A stretch of 64,000 nucleotides of DNA from Pseudomonas frederiksbergensis (GTDB taxonomy: Bacteria; Pseudomonadota; Gammaproteobacteria; Pseudomonadales; Pseudomonadaceae), in contig NZ_JAAUOE010000022.1 in NCBI RefSeq assembly GCF_017114915.1, forward strand, positions 1 to 64,000, in the 5' to 3' direction. The position numbers were made by a program, and so were the translations under genes. The notes beneath the pieces were generated by a model, which did not search any database, was not told the origin of the DNA, and worked only from the letters and a program-made list of their open reading frames with translations. Position 1 is the stretch's first letter. Every line of letters starts with the position of its first letter. This document shows, in pieces, positions 19,828 through 28,150 of the stretch.

Positions 19828-21258
19828 TCAAAGATTCAAACGTTTGCGTAATGCCTGGACATGATTTTTCCATTCATCCAGAACCTCTCGCTGAAACGGT
19901 GTAGCGCTAATCGTCAATTGAGCGGCAACCTCCAGAAAACTTTCCAGCGTATTGGGAGCCCCCCACTCCGGTGCGGACAAACGTTGCTGACAGAAAATTC
20001 GCCAGCGTTCTTGCTCTGAGAAGCTCAACGTGTCGGGAAAGTTGCGTGCGCGATAACGAAACAATAATTCAGGTAAACGTTCATCATCGAAAGGCCACTG
20101 CTCTTGTGCTAGTTGCGCAGGGTCGGCGGATCTGACTTGCTCGCATAGACGCCGGTCCCGATCGCCGATAAAACCGTCGTATAACTGTTGCTCAGGGTCC
20201 TGGCTTGGAGAGAAATCGTCGCCGGTATAAATGTCCGAGACCTTATCTCGCCAAACTTGTTGTGCGTCAGTTAGCCGCAGCGCCCGTTGCTGATAAAGCG
20301 CCATGTCCAGCCCCAAACGTTGCTGATCTTCAGGACGTAGTACCGACAACGGTGCCACTACCGGGCATTTGTTGATGTGTATGAGCTTGAGCGGCACCGG
20401 CAGTTCGCCTTCGGCCAGTTCGTCCCGACGGGTATAAAGCCGCTGACGCAAGGTGTCGGCATCCAGATCGAGCAGCCCCTGAGGGTCCAGATGCAGATCA
20501 CAGGCAATCAGCGCGTTGCGATTACGTGGATGCCAGGCCAACGGCAGGACTACACCGACATAGTGGCGGGCCGCCGAAAAACGCCCGGAAATATGCACCA
20601 TCGGCTGCAACAAGCGAATCTGGTCCATCACCTTTTGTTTGCTGCGCAACTGAAACAGCCAGTCATACAACTTCGGCTGTTTTTCCCGGATAAGACGCGC
20701 CAGAGCGATGGTGGCGCGAACATCCGACAACGCCTCGTGGGCATGGCCGTGATCGATGCCGTTGGCAGCGGTCAGGCGTTCGAGCTTGAGCGTCACCCGC
20801 CCTTCGTCATCCCTGGGCCAGACGAGGCCGTCGGGGCGCAAGGCATAGGCGGCGCGCACCACGTCGATCAGATCCCAGCGGCTGTTGCCGCCCTGCCACT
20901 CCCGTGCATAAGGGTCGAAAAAGTTTCGATACAGGCTGTAACGGGTCATCTCGTCGTCGAAGCGCAGGGTGTTATAGCCCGCCCCACAGGTGCCGGGGGC
21001 CGCCAGCTGGGCATGAACCCGTGTCATGAAATCGGCTTCGCTCAAACCCTGTTCGGCCAGACGGCCTGGCGTAATACCGGTGATCGCGCACGCCGCCGGA
21101 TGCGGCAGGATGTCGTCACTGGGCTGGCAGTACAGATTGACCGGCTCGTCTATTTCATTGAGATCGAAGTCGGTGCGAATCCCCGCCACTTGCAACGGAC
21201 GGTCGCAACGTGGATTGATGCCAGTGGTTTCGTAGTCGTACCAGAAGATCGAGGTCAC
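19828..21258 (-). CDS. sbcB: Exodeoxyribonuclease I
   Basis: 476 residues, same size as the E. coli enzyme. It degrades single-stranded DNA 3' to 5' and acts in recombination and mismatch repair. The N-terminal DEDD exonuclease fold shows FWYDYETTGINPRCDRPLQ (first Asp-x-Glu), YNTLRFDDEMTRYSLYRNFFDPY and HEALSDVRATIALARLI (last Asp, His-x4-Asp type). The C-terminal SH3-like and helical parts end with TPFQREVLDEWKNHVQ. Single gene between divergent RDD and convergent mvaT. The ATG fits the family N-terminus. Confidence 0.95.
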   Translation of the reverse strand: MTSIFWYDYETTGINPRCDRPLQVAGIRTDFDLNEIDEPVNLYCQPSDDILPHPAACAITGITPGRLAEQGLSEADFMTRVHAQLAAPGTCGAGYNTLRFDDEMTRYSLYRNFFDPYAREWQGGNSRWDLIDVVRAAYALRPDGLVWPRDDEGRVTLKLERLTAANGIDHGHAHEALSDVRATIALARLIREKQPKLYDWLFQLRSKQKVMDQIRLLQPMVHISGRFSAARHYVGVVLPLAWHPRNRNALIACDLHLDPQGLLDLDADTLRQRLYTRRDELAEGELPVPLKLIHINKCPVVAPLSVLRPEDQQRLGLDMALYQQRALRLTDAQQVWRDKVSDIYTGDDFSPSQDPEQQLYDGFIGDRDRRLCEQVRSADPAQLAQEQWPFDDERLPELLFRYRARNFPDTLSFSEQERWRIFCQQRLSAPEWGAPNTLESFLEVAAQLTISATPFQREVLDEWKNHVQALRKRLNL

Positions 21259-21440
21259 GGGTTGTTCCTGAGCTGAAGACTGGCGAAGTCTAGGCGCTTG
21301 ACCGCCATCGCGGCCAGCGATCTGTCATTCAACCACCTGACGCCACACGATGTGCAATACATAGTTATGTCGTTTTCCCCCGAGAGACTGCTAGCATCGG
21401 ACGGACATCGAATCGCAAACCGGCCACACCAAGGTTGCCC

Positions 21441-22166
21441 ATGCTCGAGACCACAGCACTGCCAGGGAAAGCAACGCTGGCCCCGCCACTGGACACGCGG
21501 TATCACGTCGAAACGCCCGAAGGCATCGACTTGCCACTGCGCCCGGCCGGGTTGATGGTCCGTGCGCTGGCGTTTGCCATCGACCTGGGCCTGCGCGGGT
21601 TGATCCTGGGCCTGCTGTTTATGCTATTGGCGTTTCTCGGAAAACTCGGCGCGGGGCTCGGCTCGATTTTGCTGTTCGTGGTGAGCTGGTGGTACATGGT
21701 GCTGTTCGAGGTGCTCAATCAGGGGCGCTCACCGGGCAAGCAATGGATGGGGTTGCGAGTGGTGCACGACGATGGCACGCCGATCGGCTGGTCCGCGTCC
21801 TTGCTGCGCAACCTGCTGCGATTCGTCGACATGCTGCCGTTCGGCTATTTCCTCGGAGCCATCAGTTGCCTGCAACATCCCACCTTCAAACGCCTCGGTG
21901 ACCTGGCCGCCGGTACGCTGGTGGTCTACCGCGAACAACCGCTCACCCGCCCGCAGCTGCCCGACGTCCTGCCACGGCGCGCCGCCTTCACGCTGACGCT
22001 GACCGAACAACGCGCCATCCTCGGGTTTGCCGAGCGTCAGAGTGAACTCTCCGAGGATCGGGCCATGGAGCTTGCCTCGATACTCGCGCAACCGTTGCAG
22101 GTATCGAAGCCACAGGCCGTGGCCGAACTCAACGGCATCGCCCGCGCACTGTTGGGCCCGGCATGA
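21441..22166 (+). CDS. RDD-family membrane protein
   Basis: 241 residues. The RDD domain (about residues 35-155) has membrane segments at about 37-70, 75-100 and 125-145, with the signature Arg/Asp positions in MVRALAFAIDLGLRG and KQWMGLRVVHDDGTPIG. The C-terminal 85 residues are cytoplasmic. RDD proteins are poorly understood, and some act in transport or in envelope stress. It is the first of six genes with overlapping ends (RDD, SpoIIM, DUF4129, DUF4350, MoxR, DUF58), a cluster I recognise in many gamma-proteobacteria. AAGG precedes the ATG by 8 bases. Confidence 0.85.
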   Translation: MLETTALPGKATLAPPLDTRYHVETPEGIDLPLRPAGLMVRALAFAIDLGLRGLILGLLFMLLAFLGKLGAGLGSILLFVVSWWYMVLFEVLNQGRSPGKQWMGLRVVHDDGTPIGWSASLLRNLLRFVDMLPFGYFLGAISCLQHPTFKRLGDLAAGTLVVYREQPLTRPQLPDVLPRRAAFTLTLTEQRAILGFAERQSELSEDRAMELASILAQPLQVSKPQAVAELNGIARALLGPA

Positions 22167-23140
22167 AGCAAAGCCTTTTCGAAAGTCGCCACAAGGCCGA
22201 ATGGGAGCAATTTGCACTCATGCTCGAACGGCTGGAGCGCGACGAGCAAACCTCACACATCGCCAGTTTCCCCAGCGATTATCGACGGCTATGCCAACAC
22301 CTGGCCCTGGCTCAGGAGCGTGGTTACAGCAGCTTTTTGATCGACTCGTTGCAGCAACAGGTGTTGCGCGGGCATCAACAGCTTTACCGGCATCGCAGTC
22401 GGCTGGGTGCAAATGTGCTGAGCTTCATCCTCGCCGACTTCCCGCGACTGGTGCGCGAACAGTGGCGTTTCGTGCTCGCTGCCAGCCTCATATTTTTTGG
22501 CAGCCTGATCGGCTTTGCCTTGCTGGTGTATTTGTTCCCGGAGCTGGTCTACAACCTGATCCCGGCCGAGCAGGTCAGCGAGATGCAAAACATGTACGAC
22601 CCCGACGCCGGTCATCTGGGGCGTTTGGCAGAACGAGCCGCCAGTGAAGACTGGGTGATGTTCGGTTACTACATCATGCACAACATCGGCATCGCGTTTC
22701 AGACCTTCGCCAGCGGTTTGCTGTTTGGCCTGGGCAGCGCGTTTTTCCTGTTCTACAACGGCTTGATCATCGGCGCGGTGGCCGGGCACCTGACGCACAT
22801 CGGCTATGGGCAAACCTTCTGGTCGTTCGTGATCGGCCATGGCGCCTTCGAACTGAGCGCCATTGCCCTGGCCGGTGCCGCGGGCCTCCAACTGGGCTGG
22901 GCCTTGATTGCGCCGGGACGCTTGCCACGGAGCGAGGCTCTGCAACGGGCGGCGCACAAAAGCGTGCTGCTGATTTGCGGGGTCATGCTGTTTCTGCTGC
23001 TGGCGGCGTTTATCGAAGCCTACTGGTCGGCGCGCAGCGCAACTGCGCCGCTGATCAAATACCTGGTCGGCGCGGCGCTCTGGTTACTCGTGGCGACTTA
23101 TCTGCTGTTTGCCGGACGGACCCGCCATGCGCCTGAGTGA
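22163..23140 (+). CDS. SpoIIM-like (DUF95) integral membrane protein
   Basis: 325 residues. An N-terminal soluble helical part (1-95) is followed by about six membrane segments. The stage II sporulation M/DUF95 domain is seen in YYIMHNIGIAFQTFASGLLFGLGSAFFLFYNG and the later FVIGHGAFELSAIALAGAAGL. In non-sporulating bacteria its function is unknown, but it regularly accompanies RDD and MoxR/DUF58 genes. The ATG overlaps the RDD stop (ATGA), so translation is coupled. Confidence 0.87.
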   Translation: MKQSLFESRHKAEWEQFALMLERLERDEQTSHIASFPSDYRRLCQHLALAQERGYSSFLIDSLQQQVLRGHQQLYRHRSRLGANVLSFILADFPRLVREQWRFVLAASLIFFGSLIGFALLVYLFPELVYNLIPAEQVSEMQNMYDPDAGHLGRLAERAASEDWVMFGYYIMHNIGIAFQTFASGLLFGLGSAFFLFYNGLIIGAVAGHLTHIGYGQTFWSFVIGHGAFELSAIALAGAAGLQLGWALIAPGRLPRSEALQRAAHKSVLLICGVMLFLLLAAFIEAYWSARSATAPLIKYLVGAALWLLVATYLLFAGRTRHAPE

Positions 23141-24659
23141 CGCCAGCGTGGTGATCCGCCCGCGCACGGCCTGGGAAGCCATGGACCTGGGGGTGCTGCT
23201 GAGTCAGCGCCATCGAGGCCTGTTGATGATCAGTTGGGCCATCGTGACCTTGCCGGTCTTCGCCCTGCTCACCCTGCTGCTGTGGGATTCGCCCTCCCTC
23301 GCCGTGCTCCTGTTCTGGTGGCTCAAGCCAGCGTTCGATCGGTTGCCGCTGTACATCCTGTCCAAAGCCATGTTCGGCGAAACGCCCACGCTCAAACAGG
23401 CCCTGCGCCAATGGCCGCGCCTGCTCAAGCCGCAACTGCTGGCCAGCCTGACCTGGCGTCGCCTGAGCCTGAGCCGCAGTTTTGTGATGCCCGTGGTGCA
23501 ACTCGAAGGCCTGGGGGGCGAAGCACGACAACAGCGTTTACGCGTGCTGTTGCAACGCAATGCCGGTGCCGCCCAGTGGCTGACGATCATCGGCGTGCAT
23601 CTGGAAACCGCGCTGTGGATCGGCTTGATGGGGCTGTTCTATATGCTCTTGCCGCAACAAGTGGAGCTCGACTGGAGCTGGCAGATCCTGATTAGCGCCG
23701 CCGTGCAGGACTGGCGCTGGCTGGAACACCTGACCAATGCCTTCTACGCCCTGGTGCTGGTGGTCTGGGAACCGGTCTATGTGGCCTGCGGTTTCAGCCT
23801 GTATTTGAACCGGCGCACGCGGCTGGAAGCCTGGGACATCGAACTGGTGTTCCGCCGCTTGCGCCAACGCTTGACCCCGGTTGTCACTCTGCTGCTGGCC
23901 GCGATCCTGCTGGTGCCCACGACGCAAAGCGCCTGGGCCGCCGAACCGGCCATGTCACCGGACAGTCCGCGTCTGCTGGAGCAACCACTGACCAGCCAGG
24001 CGTCCCGGGACAGCATCAAGGCCATCCTCGAACAGCCACCGTTCAAGAACAAGGAAACAGTCACGCGTTATCGTTTTGGCGAAGACAAATCCGCTACGGA
24101 CAATGGTCAAACGCCCGCCTGGCTGAAGGCGCTGTTCAGCTTGCTGGACAGCCAACGCTTCGGCGTCTTGGCCAGCCTGATCGAAGTGTTGCTGTGGGGC
24201 ACGGTGGTCGGCGCCATCGGGCTGTTGATCTGGCGTTACCGCGACTGGTTGCAGGCGTTCGTCAGCCGCCGACCGGCGTTAAAACGCAAAATCACGCGGC
24301 CGTTACCGCAGCAGGCATTCGGCCTGGAGCTCAACCGAGAAACCTTGCCCGCCGACATCGCGGCCAGCGCCGAAAGCCTCTGGCAAACCAACCCCCGTGA
24401 AGCCCTCGGGTTGCTCTATCGCGCCCTGCTCAGCCACTTGCTGCACGACTTCAACATGGCGCTCAAACCCGCCGACACCGAAGGCGAGGTTCTTCAGCGC
24501 ATTGAACATCTGCAACAACCGGCGTTACTCGCCTTCAGCAAAAAACTGACCGCGCACTGGCAAAACATGGCCTACGGGCATCGCCTGCCACCGGCGCATT
24601 TGCAACAGGAACTCTGTGACGGTTGGCGCGCGTTATTCGGCCCGGGAGTGGTCCGTTGA
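23127..24659 (+). CDS. DUF4129-domain membrane protein
   Basis: 510 residues. The N-terminal membrane half has segments at about 30-60, 150-180, 210-235 and 255-275. A periplasmic stretch from about residue 275 follows. Another membrane segment near 355-375 leads to a cytoplasmic C-terminal DUF4129 domain (about 395-500, AAESLWQTNPREALGLLYRALLSHLLHD). DUF4129 proteins sit beside MoxR/DUF58 genes, and some are linked to transglutaminase-type envelope proteins. No catalytic motif is visible here. The gene overlaps the previous one by 14 bp, and its TGA overlaps the next start. Confidence 0.82.
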   Translation: MRLSDASVVIRPRTAWEAMDLGVLLSQRHRGLLMISWAIVTLPVFALLTLLLWDSPSLAVLLFWWLKPAFDRLPLYILSKAMFGETPTLKQALRQWPRLLKPQLLASLTWRRLSLSRSFVMPVVQLEGLGGEARQQRLRVLLQRNAGAAQWLTIIGVHLETALWIGLMGLFYMLLPQQVELDWSWQILISAAVQDWRWLEHLTNAFYALVLVVWEPVYVACGFSLYLNRRTRLEAWDIELVFRRLRQRLTPVVTLLLAAILLVPTTQSAWAAEPAMSPDSPRLLEQPLTSQASRDSIKAILEQPPFKNKETVTRYRFGEDKSATDNGQTPAWLKALFSLLDSQRFGVLASLIEVLLWGTVVGAIGLLIWRYRDWLQAFVSRRPALKRKITRPLPQQAFGLELNRETLPADIAASAESLWQTNPREALGLLYRALLSHLLHDFNMALKPADTEGEVLQRIEHLQQPALLAFSKKLTAHWQNMAYGHRLPPAHLQQELCDGWRALFGPGVVR

Positions 24660-25819
24660 ATCGCAGGTTGTGGCTGGCGGTCGGCGTATTCATCGTCGTG
24701 CTGTTGGGCGCGTTAAGTGTTTACCTGTATCTCAAGGCCACGCCCTATCCGGCAGAAATCGATCACGGCCCGTCCCCCGAAGCCCAGGCCAATCCCTATC
24801 TGGCGGCCGAGCACTTTCTGCGCAAACAGGGCCTGAACGTCAGCCACGCCAACAGCCTCGACATCCTGCCGACCCTTGAGCCCCATCAGCACAGTTTGTT
24901 GTTGCTCGGCGACCGGTCGAACATGTCGCCGCGACAGGTCGATCAGGTGCTGAACTGGACCCGGGCCGGCGGACGACTTCTATTCGTCGCCGAAGCCCTG
25001 TGGGATGAAAAGATCGGTCAGAGCAATGACCTGCTGCTCGACCGGGTGCAGGTGCATCAGTTCTTGAGCAAAGACCTCAAGGACTCGCCTCCCGATCTCA
25101 GGGACGACCCCTACCCGAAACTGACCAAGCTCTACCTGGAAAACGAAGAGGCGCCGGCCTATGTCGGCTTCGATACCGCGTTCCACCTCGACGACCCGAA
25201 AAACCTCGCCCAGGCTTGGGCCAACAGTGGCAAGGCCACGCACATGATGCAGCTGACTCATGGGCTCGGTTCGATCACCGTAGTCACCGACGCCGACCTG
25301 TGGAAAAACCCGGCCATCGACCAGTACGACAACGCCTGGCTGCTGTGGTACCTGACCGCCGACACCGACGTGACCCTGCTGTTCAATACCGAGCACGACA
25401 GCTTGCTGACCTTGCTGTGGCGCTACTTCCCCCAAGCCTTGGTCGCCCTGCTCGCCTTGATTGGTTTGGGATGCTGGCATGTCGGCGTGCGCAGCGGCCC
25501 GATGCTGGAGCCGCCCCCAAGAGCCCGCCGCCAACTGCAGGAACACCTGCGCGCCAGCGCCGATTTCATGCTGCGCCGCAGCGGTCAGCAAAGTCTGCTG
25601 CAAGCCTTGCAGCACGACATCCTGCGCCGGGTCCGTCACCGTCATCCCGGTTTTGAACAACTCGGCGTCGCCGAACAATGGCTGGTGCTCGCACGCCTGA
25701 CCGGCCAACCCACGCGCGCCATCAGCCAGGCCATGAGCCCGCGACCGAAGCAGCGCCTGTCCAGCGCTGAATTCAGCCGTCAGGTCGCCCACCTGCAAAT
25801 CTTGAGGAATGCCTTATGA
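24656..25819 (+). CDS. DUF4350-domain membrane-anchored protein
   Basis: About 387 residues. An N-terminal membrane segment (3-25) is followed by a periplasmic domain of the DUF4350 type (about 30-240, with NPYLAAEHFLRKQGL and TRAGGRLLFVAEAL, resembling a type-1 glutamine-amidotransferase fold), a second membrane segment (about 262-282) and a cytoplasmic tail. The start appears to be TTG at 24656, overlapping the previous TGA (TTGA) with GGGAG 7 bases before it. No ATG lies nearby in frame. Function unknown, but it probably works with the MoxR ATPase encoded next. Confidence 0.8.
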   Translation: MNRRLWLAVGVFIVVLLGALSVYLYLKATPYPAEIDHGPSPEAQANPYLAAEHFLRKQGLNVSHANSLDILPTLEPHQHSLLLLGDRSNMSPRQVDQVLNWTRAGGRLLFVAEALWDEKIGQSNDLLLDRVQVHQFLSKDLKDSPPDLRDDPYPKLTKLYLENEEAPAYVGFDTAFHLDDPKNLAQAWANSGKATHMMQLTHGLGSITVVTDADLWKNPAIDQYDNAWLLWYLTADTDVTLLFNTEHDSLLTLLWRYFPQALVALLALIGLGCWHVGVRSGPMLEPPPRARRQLQEHLRASADFMLRRSGQQSLLQALQHDILRRVRHRHPGFEQLGVAEQWLVLARLTGQPTRAISQAMSPRPKQRLSSAEFSRQVAHLQILRNAL

Positions 25820-26814
25820 GTGAGATCGAGCCCGGCACCCAGTCCCACGCCGCCCAGCAGCGTCAACGCGCCAGCCAGTTGGCCCAGGCGATAAGGACGG
25901 AGCTGCAAAAAGCCGTGATCGGCCAGAACAGCGTGATCGACGACGTCCTCACCGCCCTGATCGCCGGCGGCCATGTGCTGCTCGAAGGCGTGCCGGGGTT
26001 GGGCAAAACCTTGCTGGTGCGCGCCCTCGCCCGTTGCTTCGGTGGCGAATACGCCCGCATCCAGTTCACCCCGGACCTGATGCCCAGCGACGTCACCGGC
26101 CACGCGGTGTACGACTTGCAAACCGAACAGTTCAAGCTGCGCAAAGGCCCGTTGTTCACCAATCTTTTACTGGCCGACGAGATCAACCGCGCCCCGGCAA
26201 AAACCCAGGCGGCGTTGCTCGAAGCCATGCAGGAACGCCAGGTCACCCTCGAAGGCCGCGCCTTGCCCATCGTCCAACCGTTCATGGTGCTCGCGACACA
26301 AAACCCCATCGAACAGGAAGGCACTTATCCACTGCCCGAAGCCGAGCTCGACCGCTTCATGCTCAAGGTGCGCATGGACTATCCCGATACCGAGCAGGAG
26401 GTGGACATGGTCCGCCAGGTCAGCCGCTCGACCCGGGCCGACATGCTCGACGTGCAACCGCTGCGCACCGTGCTGCAAGCCAAGGACGTGCTGGCCTTGC
26501 AACGCATCGCCAGCGACCTGCCGCTGGACGATCAGGTCCTCGACTACGCCGTGCGCCTGGCCCGCAGCACCCGCACCTGGCCGGGCCTGACCCTCGGCGC
26601 CGGCCCCCGCGCCTCCATCGCCCTGGTACGTTGCGCCCGCGCTCGGGCCTTGTTGCGCGGCGGCGAGTTCGTAATTCCCGACGACATCAAGGGTTGTGCT
26701 CTGGCGGTTCTGCGCCATCGCGTGCGTATCGCCCCGGAGCTGGACATCGAAGGGCTGGAGGTCGATCAGGTGCTTAAGCAACTGCTCGATCAAGTGCCGG
26801 CGCCGCGCCTGTGA
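25816..26814 (+). CDS. MoxR-family AAA+ ATPase
   Basis: 332 residues. Walker A is in LLEGVPGLGKTLLVRALA, Walker B in LLADEINRAPAKTQAALLEAM, and sensor 1 in MVLATQNPIEQEGTYPLPEAELDRF. MoxR ATPases are chaperone-like and mature or insert partner proteins, commonly those with von Willebrand A domains or the DUF58 partner encoded next. No separate VWA protein is encoded in this operon. The ATG overlaps the DUF4350 stop by 4 bp, and its own TGA overlaps the GTG of the next gene. Confidence 0.93.
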   Translation: MSEIEPGTQSHAAQQRQRASQLAQAIRTELQKAVIGQNSVIDDVLTALIAGGHVLLEGVPGLGKTLLVRALARCFGGEYARIQFTPDLMPSDVTGHAVYDLQTEQFKLRKGPLFTNLLLADEINRAPAKTQAALLEAMQERQVTLEGRALPIVQPFMVLATQNPIEQEGTYPLPEAELDRFMLKVRMDYPDTEQEVDMVRQVSRSTRADMLDVQPLRTVLQAKDVLALQRIASDLPLDDQVLDYAVRLARSTRTWPGLTLGAGPRASIALVRCARARALLRGGEFVIPDDIKGCALAVLRHRVRIAPELDIEGLEVDQVLKQLLDQVPAPRL

Positions 26815-28142
26815 AACCCTCGCGCCTGCTGCTGATCTGGCTTACGATCCTGCTGGCCATCAGCATCGTGCTGGGCACCCTGCGAGCTCTGGACATCGCC
26901 GTTCCATCAAGCCTGTTATCCATCAACTGGGGATTGCTGCTGGCACTGCTGGCCCTGGCGACACTCGACGCCCTCCGCCTCAAACGCCTGCCCTCACCCC
27001 ACGTGCAACGACAAATGCCCGGCAGCCTGGCACTCGGTCGCTGGAGCGAAGTGCGGCTACAAGTCGAACATCACTTCGCGCTACCACTGACCCTACACAT
27101 CTTCGACCACGTACCCCACGGACTGGACTTCGAACACCTCCCATTACCCGTCGAACTGCAACCCGGCCAGCACAGCCAGATCAGCTATCGCCTGCGCCCC
27201 CTCAAACGCGGTCACTTCACCTTCGAACACTGCGAAGTCAACCTGCCAAGCCCCATGGGCCTGTGGTCCGACAAACGCCTGCTCAACGCGGTCGACCACA
27301 CCCGCGTCTACCCCGACTTCGCCCGCCTCTACGGCGGCCAACTGCTGGCGGTTGACAACTGGCTCAGCCAACTCGGCGTGCGCCAGCGGCAACGGCGCGG
27401 GCAAGGTCTGGAATTTCATCAACTGCGCGAATTCAGAGAGGGCGACAGCCAGCGCCAGATCGACTGGAAAGCCACCGCCCGGCATCGCACACCGATTGCC
27501 CGGGAGTATCAGGACGAACGTGATCAGCAGATTATTTTCATGCTCGATTGCGGACGGCGGATGCGTAGTCAGGACGGTGAGCTGTCGCATTTCGACCATG
27601 CATTGAATGCGTGTCTTCTGCTCAGTTACGTGGCGTTGCGGCAGGGGGATGCGGTGGGGTTGAGTATGTTTGCCGGTGATCAGCCGCGCTATCTCGCGCC
27701 GGTCAAAGGGACTGGGCAGCTCAATGTGTTGCTTAACAGCGTATACGACCTTCACAGCACGCAACGTCCCGCCGACTACCCGGCAGCGGTGAATCAGTTG
27801 CTGGCCCGGCAAAAGCGTCGGGCGTTGGTGGTGCTGGTGAGCAATGTGCGGGATGAGGACGGTGAGGACTTGCTGACTGCGGTAAAACGCCTGAGTCAGC
27901 AACACCGCGTGCTGATAGCAAGCCTGCACGAGGAAGCGCTCGATGATGTGCGACGCACGCTGGTACAGACCTTACCAGAGGCCTCTGCCTATTGCGCAGC
28001 AGTGGAATACTTCAACAACCGGGCCGAACTCCACGAGCAGATGAGTGCTCATGGAATACCCATGTTGGACGCTCGCCCCTCGGAACTTGGGGCCGGACTG
28101 GTGACGCAGTATCTGTCCTGGAAAAAAAGCGGGGCGTTTTAG
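26811..28142 (+). CDS. DUF58-domain protein, MoxR partner
   Basis: 443 residues. Two N-terminal membrane segments (about 4-24 and 32-50) are followed by a soluble part with the DUF58 signature, GLEFHQLREFREGDSQRQIDWKATAR (about residues 200-225), and a VWA-like fold beginning IIFMLDCGRRM, which retains a degenerate metal site (DxGRxM rather than DxSxS). The start is GTG overlapping the previous TGA. The gene ends 8 bases before the convergent Tc operon ends, with no terminator in between. Confidence 0.87.
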   Translation: MKPSRLLLIWLTILLAISIVLGTLRALDIAVPSSLLSINWGLLLALLALATLDALRLKRLPSPHVQRQMPGSLALGRWSEVRLQVEHHFALPLTLHIFDHVPHGLDFEHLPLPVELQPGQHSQISYRLRPLKRGHFTFEHCEVNLPSPMGLWSDKRLLNAVDHTRVYPDFARLYGGQLLAVDNWLSQLGVRQRQRRGQGLEFHQLREFREGDSQRQIDWKATARHRTPIAREYQDERDQQIIFMLDCGRRMRSQDGELSHFDHALNACLLLSYVALRQGDAVGLSMFAGDQPRYLAPVKGTGQLNVLLNSVYDLHSTQRPADYPAAVNQLLARQKRRALVVLVSNVRDEDGEDLLTAVKRLSQQHRVLIASLHEEALDDVRRTLVQTLPEASAYCAAVEYFNNRAELHEQMSAHGIPMLDARPSELGAGLVTQYLSWKKSGAF

Positions 28143-28150
28143 TGCGTCAA

